Below are positions 38,210-46,281 of a stretch of 64,000 nt of DNA, one piece after another. The stretch covers positions 10,307-74,306 of the forward strand of contig JAEYZG010000048.1 of the NCBI GenBank assembly GCA_023428135.1, read 5' to 3'. The notes beneath the pieces were generated by a model. It did not search any database, was not told the DNA's origin, and worked only from the letters and a program-made list of their open reading frames with translations. Positions within the stretch are counted from its first letter, which is position 1, and each line of letters begins with the position of its first letter. Origin of the DNA: Bacteroidota bacterium. GTDB taxonomy: Bacteria > Bacteroidota > Bacteroidia > Cytophagales > Cytophagaceae. Both the position numbers and the translations under genes were made by a program.

Positions 38210-39016
38210 ATGATTGCTTTCCCCAATGCCAAAATTAATCTTGGCTTAAATATAATTTCTAAAAGACCTGATGGTTTTCACAACCTTGAAACATGTTTTT
38301 ATCCTGTAAAAATTTTTGATTCCCTTGAAATACTTCATTCCGATCAGTTCGAGTTTACTCATTCCGGAATAGAAAGTTCTTCCGGAGAAGACAATCTGGT
38401 AATAAAAACCTACAGGTCGATGCAAAAGAAATATGGTATTGGCCAGGTAAAGATTCACCTTCACAAAGCAATTCCAATGGGTGCGGGTTTGGGAGGAGGT
38501 TCTTCAGATGCTGCATTTGCTGTCAAGCTTCTTAACGAATTATTTCAACTTGGCCTTTCAACGACCGAAATGGAAGATATAGTCGCTCCAATTGGTAGTG
38601 ACTGTCCATTCTTTGTGAACAATAAAGCAGTAATAGGAAAAGAAAAAGGTAATGTATTTTCTCCTGTCAATCTGACTTTAGATGGTTATTATGGATTATT
38701 GGTATTTCCACCATTTGGAGTTTCCACAAAAGAGGCCTACAGCAAAGTTAAACCAAAAGCTCCTTTGTATCCTTTGCAAGAAGTTATACAAGGTGACATT
38801 TCACAATGGAAAGATAAATTGCATAACGATTTTGAAGATTCGGTTTTTGAAATCTACCCTATGCTAAATGATATCAAGGAAAAACTGTATTCCTCCGGAG
38901 CTATATATTCATGTATGAGCGGAAGCGGGTCCACGATGTTCGGAATATTTACAGAGAAAGATCATCTTCTCAATATATCATTATCAGGTTGCACTACATT
39001 TTCTTTTTCTTTTTGA
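38210..39016 (+). CDS. ispE: 4-diphosphocytidyl-2-C-methyl-D-erythritol kinase
   Basis: A 268-residue GHMP kinase of the non-mevalonate isoprenoid pathway. Signatures are the N-terminal PNAKINLGLNIISKRPDGFH with substrate-binding residues, the ATP loop PMGAGLGGGSSDAAFA, GSDCPFF, and the C-terminal MSGSGSTMFGIF. Length is close to the usual 280. The gene is divergent from the sugar-transferase operon and convergent with the LptF/G gene, with one base between stops. Confidence 0.95.
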   Translation: MIAFPNAKINLGLNIISKRPDGFHNLETCFYPVKIFDSLEILHSDQFEFTHSGIESSSGEDNLVIKTYRSMQKKYGIGQVKIHLHKAIPMGAGLGGGSSDAAFAVKLLNELFQLGLSTTEMEDIVAPIGSDCPFFVNNKAVIGKEKGNVFSPVNLTLDGYYGLLVFPPFGVSTKEAYSKVKPKAPLYPLQEVIQGDISQWKDKLHNDFEDSVFEIYPMLNDIKEKLYSSGAIYSCMSGSGSTMFGIFTEKDHLLNISLSGCTTFSFSF

Positions 39017-39017
39017 A

Positions 39018-40091
39018 TTACCTCGGTAGTGTTTTATACATTATCAGCCCTATGGAAGCAAACACCAAATTGGGAAGCCAGGCAGCCAACAAAGGGCTGA
39101 GGGTACCTGCATTAGCTATGCTTCGGCTCATAATTACAAATATGATATAGATAAAGGCCAACAAGAAGCCAAATGCAATCTGAAAACCTGCGCCTTCTCT
39201 TGTCTTTCTAGCTGAAACCACCACACCTATAACTGTAAGGATAATGATTGCAAAAGGATATGTATATCGTTCATACATCTCAATTTCATATACTGCGACA
39301 CTCTCAACACCTTTATCTCTTAATTCTTTAATATAAGAATTAAGCTCGGGTAGTGTAAAAGTTTCATGAAGCAAATATGTACTTTCAAAATCTTTAGGAT
39401 AAAGGTTTATAGTGGTATCTGTGCGTGTTCCAAAACTGATAAATTCCTTCCCATCTACAAACTTTCGTACCATGTAATTTTCCAGCTCCCACTTCTTCTT
39501 ATCTGGCACCCAGGTAATCCTCATCGCTTTCAGTTTGCTTTTCAAATTTTTCCCGTCAATTGTTTCTAAAGTAAACTGATATCCAGTGCTGATCTGATTG
39601 TTATAACTTTCCATGTATACATAGGTCTCTGGAGCTATTTTGAGATGCACATTTCTTCCCTCATAATAAAATTGATCTTTTACATAGACGTTTTCAAAAG
39701 CAACTCGTTCCTTATTTGCTTTTGGCAGAAGCCATCCAATCAGGATAAAGATAAAAACTGCAATCATACTGGCCCCCATTAGATATGGTAAAAGCATTCT
39801 TCTAAAGCTTATTCCTCCGTTCAGAATTGCAATGATTTCAGTATGCGAGGCCATTTTTGCTGTTACGAATACAGTTGCGATAAATACTGTAATCGGGCTC
39901 AGCATATTGGCTATGTATGGAGCAAAGTTTAAATAATACTTCATAACCAGTTTAAAGGGGGCATGGCTATTTATGAAGTCATCATTTTTCTCAGTAAAAT
40001 CAATTACACAAATAATCGCCACTAAAAGTATTACTGTAAAAAAGAAAGCACTTAAAAATTTCTTTAAGATATATCTGTCTATAATTTTCAC
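39018..40091 (-). CDS. LptF/LptG family LPS export permease
   Basis: A 357-residue inner-membrane protein of the LptB2FG lipopolysaccharide extractor. The N-terminal KIIDRYILKKFLSAFFFTV, PYIANMLSPITVFIATVFV and HTEIIAILNGGISFRRMLLP (the coupling-helix region) are typical. A periplasmic beta-jellyroll spans about residues 125-255 and three C-terminal helices follow. It starts 11 bases after tgt, a common Bacteroidota pairing. F and G cannot be separated with certainty from sequence alone; LptG-like is favoured. Confidence 0.88.
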   Translation of the reverse strand: MKIIDRYILKKFLSAFFFTVILLVAIICVIDFTEKNDDFINSHAPFKLVMKYYLNFAPYIANMLSPITVFIATVFVTAKMASHTEIIAILNGGISFRRMLLPYLMGASMIAVFIFILIGWLLPKANKERVAFENVYVKDQFYYEGRNVHLKIAPETYVYMESYNNQISTGYQFTLETIDGKNLKSKLKAMRITWVPDKKKWELENYMVRKFVDGKEFISFGTRTDTTINLYPKDFESTYLLHETFTLPELNSYIKELRDKGVESVAVYEIEMYERYTYPFAIIILTVIGVVVSARKTREGAGFQIAFGFLLAFIYIIFVIMSRSIANAGTLSPLLAAWLPNLVFASIGLIMYKTLPR

Positions 40092-40102
40092 TTTAAATCA
40101 GT

Positions 40103-41233
40103 TTATAGTCTTGTCATTATTTTTTTAACAGTCAAGTCTTTCCATTCAGAAAATGTTCCCTCCTCAATTTTAGTCCTGGCCTCGTTCATCAACCAAAGGT
40201 AAAAAGTAAGATTTTGCAAAGTTGCAATCTGCGCACCTAAAATTTCTTTTGAAGCGACCAGATGTCGCAGATAAGCTTTGGTATAATAATTTTTCAGGAA
40301 AGAAGGCAAACCGGGATCAATTTCAGAAAAGTCACTTTTCCATTTCTCATTTTTTATATTGATAATTCCTTCAGTTGTAAAAATCATTCCATTTCTCGCA
40401 TTTCTGGTAGGCATTACACAATCAAACATGTCAATTCCCAAAGCTATTGATTCCAGTAAATTGGCAGGAGTTCCAACTCCCATCAGATATCTTGGTTTCT
40501 CCCACGGAAGTACTGAGCAAACAATCTCTGTCATTTCGTACATAATCTCAGCGGGTTCCCCTACAGATAGCCCGCCAATTGCATTTCCTTCACGGTTAAA
40601 AGAAGCAATTTTCTCAGCAGAAGCCAGCCTCAGATCTTTAAAACAACTTCCTTGAACGATTGGAAACAAGGTCTGACTATATCCATAATTAGGTTCTGTA
40701 GAATCGAATCTGTCACAGCATCTTTTAAGCCAGCGATGTGTCATTTCCATAGATTTCCTGGCATACCTGTATTCACAAGGATATGGTGTACATTCGTCAA
40801 ATGCCATGATGATATCAGCCCCGATGGTCCTTTGAATATCCATCACATTTTCCGGGGTAAAGGTATGTTTGCTACCATCTATGTGAGAAGCAAAAGTTAC
40901 CCCCTCCTCTTTAATCTTTCTGGTGCCCGACAACGAATAAACCTGATACCCACCACTATCCGTCAAAATAGGTCTGTTCCAGCCATTAAATTTATGAATA
41001 CCTCCAGCCTTAGACAATACATCTAATCCTGGACGCAAATACAAGTGATAGGTATTACCTAATATGATCTGTGCGTTGATATCACTTTCCAGTTCTCGTT
41101 GGTGGATACTTTTAACTGTCCCTGCAGTTCCAACAGGCATAAAAATAGGAGTTTTAATTTCTCCATGGTCTGTTTGAATTGTTCCAGTCCTTGCCTTACT
41201 TTTTTTGTCTGTTGATTGTATTTTAAAAACCAT
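40103..41233 (-). CDS. tgt: queuine tRNA-ribosyltransferase (TGT)
   Basis: A 376-residue enzyme that swaps guanine 34 for preQ1 in tRNAs with GUN anticodons. The catalytic core is present: ILTDSGGYQVYSL, GVTFASHIDGSKH, the nucleophile region GADIIMAFDECTPYP, RYLMGVGTPANLLE, and FDCVMPTRNARNG. The zinc site (CxCxxC...H in E. coli) is missing: the matching stretch reads KSDFSEIDPGLPSFLKNYYT with no cysteine. The fold is otherwise complete, and I recall the same change in other Bacteroidota Tgt. The gene is followed by the LptF/G gene. Confidence 0.94.
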   Translation of the reverse strand: MVFKIQSTDKKSKARTGTIQTDHGEIKTPIFMPVGTAGTVKSIHQRELESDINAQIILGNTYHLYLRPGLDVLSKAGGIHKFNGWNRPILTDSGGYQVYSLSGTRKIKEEGVTFASHIDGSKHTFTPENVMDIQRTIGADIIMAFDECTPYPCEYRYARKSMEMTHRWLKRCCDRFDSTEPNYGYSQTLFPIVQGSCFKDLRLASAEKIASFNREGNAIGGLSVGEPAEIMYEMTEIVCSVLPWEKPRYLMGVGTPANLLESIALGIDMFDCVMPTRNARNGMIFTTEGIINIKNEKWKSDFSEIDPGLPSFLKNYYTKAYLRHLVASKEILGAQIATLQNLTFYLWLMNEARTKIEEGTFSEWKDLTVKKIMTRL

Positions 41234-41251
41234 TCTTGCTAAATCAATTCA

Positions 41252-41259
41252 CAAAAATA
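41252..41259 (-). promoter_or_regulatory. -7 box upstream of tgt
   Basis: Reads TATTTTTG on the minus strand, matching TAnnTTTG, about 19 bases before the tgt ATG. No TTG at the -33 distance was found. Confidence 0.35.
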
Positions 41260-41298
41260 TCTTAATTCTTATTAATTTTAATTTTTAATTTTCGCCTG

Positions 41299-42399
41299 AT
41301 GGGGATTCTTACAGTTTTATTTATAATATCCGCAATCATTCAGGCTGTTTATATACTTTTTGTATTTTCCCGACTTTGGTTTTATAAAGAAAATACAAGG
41401 ACTGTTGAAACAGTAAAAGTCAGCGTAATTATCTGTGCAAGGAATGAAAAAGATAATTTAGCAAAACTTATTCCGAGCCTTTTAGCCCAACAACATCCTG
41501 ATTTTGAAATTATTCTTATTAATGACAGATCTGAAGACGATACTGGGGAATTTATACAAAAACAATTTCCTCAAGATTCAAAGTTCAGATTTATTAATAT
41601 AGAATCTTTGCCAGAAGGTTGGAATGGGAAAAAATATGCTTTAAAACAAGGAATCAACGTTGCAAAGGGTGAAATCATACTTCTTACTGATGCAGATTGC
41701 CTTCCGGCTTCTGAATTCTGGATTAAATCAGTGGCGGAAAAATTCACTTCATGTACATCACTAGTTCTTGGTTATTCCCCTTATTCAAAAGAAAATACAT
41801 TTTTGAATAAAATAATACGCTTTGAAACCGTTTATACTGCAATGCAATACTTCTCCCTGTCATTAGCCGGGATGACATATATGGGAGTCGGCAGAAACCT
41901 TGCCTACCGCAAACAGACACTTTTGCAATCTAAGTCCCTGGACAAATATTGTAGTGTACAAGGAGGTGATGATGATCTTACTGTGCAGGAAATTTCACTA
42001 TATTCAAAATCAGCAATCGTAACAAAAAAATGTAGTCAGACTATTTCAATACCAAAAAACACTTATAGACAATGGTTTAAACAAAAGCTACGGCATTTGT
42101 CTGTAGGAAAACTTTATACTCTAAAAAGCAAACTAATTTTAGGGATATTCGTAATGGCCAATCTAGGATTTTATGCTAGCTTTTTGTTAATGGTTTATCT
42201 TGAAAGTATTCATCAAATTATTATAATTGTATTTATTTTGAGAACTTTGTTGATAATTTCTAATTTTGTGTTGATAACTCAAAAGCTAAAAGATTCCTTA
42301 GCATGGTATTGGTTCCCCATTTTAGATTTCTTTTATTATCTAAATTATCTTTTGGTTGGCATATCTGCCTTATTTTCAAGAAAAATTAAATGGATTTAA
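41299..42399 (+). CDS. family 2 glycosyltransferase, membrane-anchored
   Basis: A 366-residue inverting glycosyltransferase. There is an N-terminal membrane helix (about residues 4-24), then a GT-A domain with VSVIICARNEKDNLAKLI, IILINDRSEDDTGE, the metal-binding DADCLPAS and an acceptor-side GGDDDLTVQEI. C-terminal hydrophobic segments (about 280-300, 305-325, 340-360) complete it. The product acts at the inner membrane, possibly on a lipid or exopolysaccharide. Its end overlaps the sigma-factor gene by 10 bases, so the two are coupled. Sugar and acceptor are unknown. Confidence 0.88.
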   Translation: MGILTVLFIISAIIQAVYILFVFSRLWFYKENTRTVETVKVSVIICARNEKDNLAKLIPSLLAQQHPDFEIILINDRSEDDTGEFIQKQFPQDSKFRFINIESLPEGWNGKKYALKQGINVAKGEIILLTDADCLPASEFWIKSVAEKFTSCTSLVLGYSPYSKENTFLNKIIRFETVYTAMQYFSLSLAGMTYMGVGRNLAYRKQTLLQSKSLDKYCSVQGGDDDLTVQEISLYSKSAIVTKKCSQTISIPKNTYRQWFKQKLRHLSVGKLYTLKSKLILGIFVMANLGFYASFLLMVYLESIHQIIIIVFILRTLLIISNFVLITQKLKDSLAWYWFPILDFFYYLNYLLVGISALFSRKIKWI

Positions 42400-43001
42400 G
42401 TAATAAGCAATTTTCAGAAAAGGCTAAAAAAGATTTTCAACTTATAGAGCTGGCCAAAGAGCGCGGTGATGAAAAAGCCTACGCAGAATTAATGCAACGG
42501 TATAAAAAGCCTGTTTACCATATGATTCTAAAAATGGTAAGAAATGTTGATGATGCCGAAGATCTTACCATTGAAGCATTTGCCAAAGCATTTAAAAATC
42601 TGAAAAAATTCAATCCTGAGTTTACATTCAGTACATGGCTTTTCCGGATTGCTACCAATAACTGTATCGATTTTATTCGCAAGAAAAAGCTTGATACCTT
42701 TAGTATCAGTAACACTTTCAAGGATGACAATGGAGACAATGTTGATATTGACATAAAAGATGGCAGCCTGAACCCTCAGGAAGAGGCTATTAAATCTGAA
42801 AAAGTTGAAATCATTCAGACTATAGTAACAAAACTTCCTCCAAAGTATCAGGTATTAGTAAAACTGAGATATTTCAATGAGCTCTCCTACGAAGAAATTG
42901 CTGCTGAAATTGATGCACCTCTTGGAACCGTAAAGGCCCAATTGCACAGAGCAAGAGAATTGCTCTACGATCTGGTTAAAAACAGAAAAGACGCTATCTA
43001 A
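42390..43001 (+). CDS. RNA polymerase sigma-70 family (ECF-type) factor
   Basis: A 203-residue sigma factor with region 2 (about residues 30-105: YAELMQRYKKPVYHMILKMV, DDAEDLTIEAFAKAFKNL, FSTWLFRIATNNCIDFIRKK) and region 4 (about 140-195: LPPKYQVLVKLRYFNELSYE, GTVKAQLHRARELL). Regions 1 and 3 are missing, as in ECF sigma factors. No anti-sigma gene is adjacent; the neighbours are a glycosyltransferase upstream and rsmG downstream in a tight operon. Target promoters are unknown. Confidence 0.92.
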   Translation: MDLSNKQFSEKAKKDFQLIELAKERGDEKAYAELMQRYKKPVYHMILKMVRNVDDAEDLTIEAFAKAFKNLKKFNPEFTFSTWLFRIATNNCIDFIRKKKLDTFSISNTFKDDNGDNVDIDIKDGSLNPQEEAIKSEKVEIIQTIVTKLPPKYQVLVKLRYFNELSYEEIAAEIDAPLGTVKAQLHRARELLYDLVKNRKDAI

Positions 43002-43004
43002 ACT

Positions 43005-43634
43005 TTGGATTTAATAAAAAAATACTTTCCAGGATTATCTTCAGATCAAATTTCCAAATTTGAAAAACTAGGAGAATTATATAAAGAATGGAATCAAAAG
43101 ATCAATGTTATTTCCCGCAAAGACATTGATCTTTTGTATGAACGTCATATACTTCACTCTTTGGCAATTGCCAAAGTCATTCAATTTAAACCTCAGACGA
43201 CTGTTCTGGATATTGGCACAGGAGGAGGATTTCCGGGAATTCCGCTAGCTATATTCTTCCCTGATACTGATTTTTTACTGGTAGATTCAATCGGTAAAAA
43301 AATAAAAGTGGTAGAAGAAGTAAGCTCCGGAGCAGGTTTGCTTAATGTTAAAGCCAGACAAGCAAGAGCAGAGCAAATTCCTGAAAAATTTGATTTTGTT
43401 GTTAGTCGCGCTGTCACTACTCTGGATGAAATTGGAAAATGGGCAAAAGGCAAATACTTAAAAGGTGGATTTAATGACCTTGATAATGGTCTTCTTTACC
43501 TGAAAGGCGGAGATCTTACTGAAGAGTTGAAAAACATAAAATCCTTTCAGATTACTGATATAAGTAAATTCTTTGAAGAAGAATTTTTTGATACAAAAAA
43601 AGTAGTCTACGTGCCTGCTACAGGATGGAAATAA
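43005..43634 (+). CDS. rsmG: 16S rRNA (guanine527-N7)-methyltransferase
   Basis: A 209-residue SAM-dependent methyltransferase (GidB) that modifies G527 in the 530 loop; loss causes low-level streptomycin resistance in other bacteria. Motifs are YKEWNQKINVISRKDIDLLY and VLDIGTGGGFPGIPLAIFFP (SAM site), with the later DFVVSRAVTTLDEIGKW. It starts with TTG, 3 bases after the sigma-factor stop. Length is normal. It ends at the bidirectional terminator at 43641. Confidence 0.94.
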   Translation: MDLIKKYFPGLSSDQISKFEKLGELYKEWNQKINVISRKDIDLLYERHILHSLAIAKVIQFKPQTTVLDIGTGGGFPGIPLAIFFPDTDFLLVDSIGKKIKVVEEVSSGAGLLNVKARQARAEQIPEKFDFVVSRAVTTLDEIGKWAKGKYLKGGFNDLDNGLLYLKGGDLTEELKNIKSFQITDISKFFEEEFFDTKKVVYVPATGWK

Positions 43635-43640
43635 AAAATA

Positions 43641-43666
43641 AAAAAGCCCCGAATAGGGGCTTTTTT
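43641..43666. terminator. bidirectional terminator between rsmG and ahcY
   Basis: AAAAAGCCCC and GGGGCTTTTTT around GAATA: a GC stem with A and T runs on either side, 6 bases past the rsmG stop and just before the convergent ahcY stop. Confidence 0.9.
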
Positions 43667-43669
43667 ATT

Positions 43670-44977
43670 TTAGTATCTGTAAGAATCTGATTTAAAAGGA
43701 CCTTCAACCGCGACGCCAATATATTTAGCCTGATCAGAAGAAAGGACATCCAGTTCTACACCGATTTTTTCAAGGTGTAAGCTGGCAACTTTTTCATCCA
43801 GGTGCTTAGGCAAAGTATAAACTTTGTTTTCATACTTGGATGCATTCTGCCAAAGCTCAAGCTGAGCCAGAGTTTGATTAGTGAAAGAGTTAGACATTAC
43901 AAAAGATGGGTGACCTGTTGCACAACCAAGATTTACAAGTCTTCCTTCTGCAAGCACGATTACATCTTTACCTTTTACAGTATATTTATCAACTTGAGGT
44001 TTAATTGTATCTTTTGTAGAACCATAGTTTTTATTTAACCATGCCATGTCGATTTCATTGTCAAAATGGCCGATGTTACAAACAATGGCTTTGTCTTTCA
44101 TTGACTCGAAATGTCTTCCTACAATGATATCCTTGTTTCCTGTTGCAGTAACAACAATGTCAGCTCTTTTTACTGCATCATCCATTTTCTTCACTTCGAA
44201 ACCGTCCATAGCAGCTTGAAGAGCACAGATTGGATCTATTTCAGTAACAATAACTCTTGCTCCTGCACCTCTTAAAGACTGAGCAGAACCTTTTCCTACA
44301 TCTCCATACCCAGCAACAACTGCAACTTTACCAGCCATCATAATATCTGTTGCTCTTCTGATAGAATCTACCAGAGACTCTTTACAGCCGTATTTATTGT
44401 CGAATTTAGACTTTGTTACAGAATCATTGATGTTGATTGCAGGCAGAGGAAGTGTTCCGTTTTTTACACGCTCATGCAGTCTCAATACACCAGTTGTAGT
44501 TTCTTCAGAAATACCTCTGATACCTTTAACTAGTTCTGGGTATTTGTCTAATACCATATTAGTCAAATCTCCTCCATCATCAAGGATCATATTAAGAGGT
44601 TTTCTATCTTCTCCAAAAAACAGGGTTTGCTCAATACACCAGTCAAACTCCTCCTCATTCATACCTTTCCAAGCATATACAGAAGTTCCTGCAGCAGCAA
44701 TCGCAGCAGCAGCATGATCCTGTGTAGAAAAGATGTTACAAGATGACCAGGTAACTTCTGCACCTAATTCTATAAGTGTTTCAATAAGTACAGCAGTCTG
44801 AATTGTCATGTGAAGACAACCTGCAATTCTGGCACCTTTCAAAGGCTTAGAAGGACCAAATTCTTTTCTCACAGACATTAAACCTGGCATTTCAGCTTCT
44901 GCCAGTTCTATTTCTTTTCTTCCCCATTCTGCTAGGGAAAAGTCTTTTACTTTGTATTTGATATACGTCTCAACCAT
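43670..44977 (-). CDS. ahcY: adenosylhomocysteinase
   Basis: A 435-residue NAD-dependent enzyme that splits S-adenosylhomocysteine and so relieves inhibition of methyltransferases. Signatures are [16 protein letters not shown], the FEDGGDL-like block [29 protein letters not shown] (substrate Lys/Asp), the NAD-binding [20 protein letters not shown], and the C-terminal KLHEKVA-like [15 protein letters not shown], ending [19 protein letters not shown] consensus promoter precedes it (45024-45054). Single gene with its own terminator. Confidence 0.97.
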   Translation of the reverse strand: MVETYIKYKVKDFSLAEWGRKEIELAEAEMPGLMSVRKEFGPSKPLKGARIAGCLHMTIQTAVLIETLIELGAEVTWSSCNIFSTQDHAAAAIAAAGTSVYAWKGMNEEEFDWCIEQTLFFGEDRKPLNMILDDGGDLTNMVLDKYPELVKGIRGISEETTTGVLRLHERVKNGTLPLPAININDSVTKSKFDNKYGCKESLVDSIRRATDIMMAGKVAVVAGYGDVGKGSAQSLRGAGARVIVTEIDPICALQAAMDGFEVKKMDDAVKRADIVVTATGNKDIIVGRHFESMKDKAIVCNIGHFDNEIDMAWLNKNYGSTKDTIKPQVDKYTVKGKDVIVLAEGRLVNLGCATGHPSFVMSNSFTNQTLAQLELWQNASKYENKVYTLPKHLDEKVASLHLEKIGVELDVLSSDQAKYIGVAVEGPFKSDSYRY

Positions 44978-45023
44978 TTGATAGGAAAAGTTAAAATTGA
45001 GTTTAAATTTTTTTTCTCTTTAG

Positions 45024-45054
45024 CAAATATACCCAGTTGGTTTATTAAATTCAA
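45024..45054 (-). promoter_or_regulatory. ahcY promoter
   Basis: On the minus strand, TTG (45054-45052), 20 bases, then TATATTTG (45031-45024). RNA would start near 45018, about 40 bases before the ahcY ATG. No SAH or SAM riboswitch fits that short leader. Confidence 0.6.
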
Positions 45055-45064
45055 CGAAATCAGA

Positions 45065-45835
45065 TCATTTGTCATTAATATCAAGAAACTCAACCTCTTT
45101 AAATTGAAATGAGTGTATATTTTCATTCTCTTTGATCAAAAGTTGACCTATTTCATCTACTCCAATGACCATCCCTTTAAATACATTTTCTTTTGTCTTA
45201 TAAAAACATATTTCCCAAACCCTGAATAAATTATCAATGTATCTGTTTTTCAAACTTTCTATTCCTCCATTTCTTAATTGTAAATAATTTTTTTCCAGAA
45301 TTGAAAGAAACTCATTTAAGAGAACGTTCCGGTCAAATTCTTTTGCAAGAATTTTGACTAAAGAAGTAGCCTTGCCCTCCGAAAATTCAATCTGATTGAT
45401 ATTGATGCCAATTCCTACTATTGAAGTTTCAATCTTTGAAGATTTAATAAAATTTTGTATTAAAATTCCGCAAATTTTCTTATCCTCAAAAAAAATATCA
45501 TTGGGCCATTTTACTTTGATCTTTTTCCCCAGATAAGTTGTTAAAAACTCAGATACGGCAAGTGAAATTGTAATATTCAGTTGAAATTGCTCTGTAGGAG
45601 AAAGAAAAGAAGGTTTTAAAATGAGTGAAAACATCAGATTTTTACCTTCTTGAGATTCCCATGAATTACCCCTTTGCCCCTTTCCTGCAGTTTGGAAATT
45701 TGCAATGATAGTCGTTCCTTCCGTAATATTCGGACTTTGAACCATCTCTGCAGCAATTTCATTGGTTGAATGACAAGATGGCAGATAAATCAAAGGTTTT
45801 CCGATAAAAAGCGTGTTGGCTGTAATATTGTACAA
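45065..45835 (-). CDS. birA: biotin-[acetyl-CoA-carboxylase] ligase
   Basis: A 256-residue enzyme that makes biotinyl-AMP and biotinylates the carboxyl carrier protein. It has the conserved STNEIAAEM, TAGKGQRGNSWES (ATP/biotin loop), NLMFSLILKP, VKWPNDIFFEDKKICGILIQ and VGIGININQ. The N-terminal helix-turn-helix of E. coli BirA is absent, so this is a monofunctional ligase and not a repressor. The start is TTG; the next Met is at residue 31, too far in. It is divergent from rsfS. Confidence 0.92.
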   Translation of the reverse strand: MYNITANTLFIGKPLIYLPSCHSTNEIAAEMVQSPNITEGTTIIANFQTAGKGQRGNSWESQEGKNLMFSLILKPSFLSPTEQFQLNITISLAVSEFLTTYLGKKIKVKWPNDIFFEDKKICGILIQNFIKSSKIETSIVGIGININQIEFSEGKATSLVKILAKEFDRNVLLNEFLSILEKNYLQLRNGGIESLKNRYIDNLFRVWEICFYKTKENVFKGMVIGVDEIGQLLIKENENIHSFQFKEVEFLDINDK

Positions 45836-45843
45836 GGTATTTC

Positions 45844-45851
45844 TATATTTG
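45844..45851 (+). promoter_or_regulatory. -7 box of rsfS (and perhaps ftsH)
   Basis: TATATTTG, an exact TAnnTTTG match. RNA would start near 45858, about 32 bases before the GTG at 45890, which rules out the upstream in-frame start at 45770. Confidence 0.45.
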
Positions 45852-45889
45852 TAGATGAACTAAGAATCAAAATTAATTTTAATTTAAGA

Positions 45890-46258
45890 GTGAAAGAAAA
45901 AATAGTTAAAGAAAAAGAAGATCTGAAAGACTTGATAGTATCAGGAATGAAGGAAAAAAAGGCTACTAATATAACAATAATAGATTTAAAAAGTATTAAG
46001 AATGCAGTGGCGGATTATTTTATTATCTGTACTGGTGGTTCGGATACACAAATTGATGCAATTGCAGACTCAATAGAAGAAGAAGTTTATAAAGGAATAG
46101 CTCAAAATCCATGGCGCAAGGAGGGTAAAACCAACAAAGAGTGGATACTTCTGGATTATGTACAAGTGGTAGCACACGTTTTTAAGCGCGACAGAAGACA
46201 ATTTTATGGACTCGAAGAACTTTGGGGAGACGCCAAAATCATTAATATTGAAGATTAA
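45890..46258 (+). CDS. rsfS: ribosomal silencing factor RsfS
   Basis: A 122-residue protein (Iojap family) that binds L14 and blocks subunit joining in starvation. Motifs are ITIIDLKSIKNAVADYFIIC and TGGSDTQIDAIADSIEEEV, WRKEGKTNKEWILLDYVQVV and HVFKRDRRQFYGLEELWGDA. The open frame runs back to 45770 inside birA, but the GTG at 45890 lies downstream of the -7 box and gives the family length. It is 23 bases upstream of ftsH, probably one operon. Confidence 0.93.
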   Translation: MKEKIVKEKEDLKDLIVSGMKEKKATNITIIDLKSIKNAVADYFIICTGGSDTQIDAIADSIEEEVYKGIAQNPWRKEGKTNKEWILLDYVQVVAHVFKRDRRQFYGLEELWGDAKIINIED

Positions 46259-46281
46259 TTTAATTTTTTATAATAAGCAAG

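Noticed and set aside
44978..45064. SAH or SAM riboswitch upstream of ahcY
   Set aside because: The leader from the mapped-looking promoter is only about 40 bases, too short, and has no matching conserved core.
45770..45889. Upstream start for rsfS inside birA
   Set aside because: It precedes the -7 box, overlaps birA on the other strand and exceeds the RsfS family length by 40 residues.
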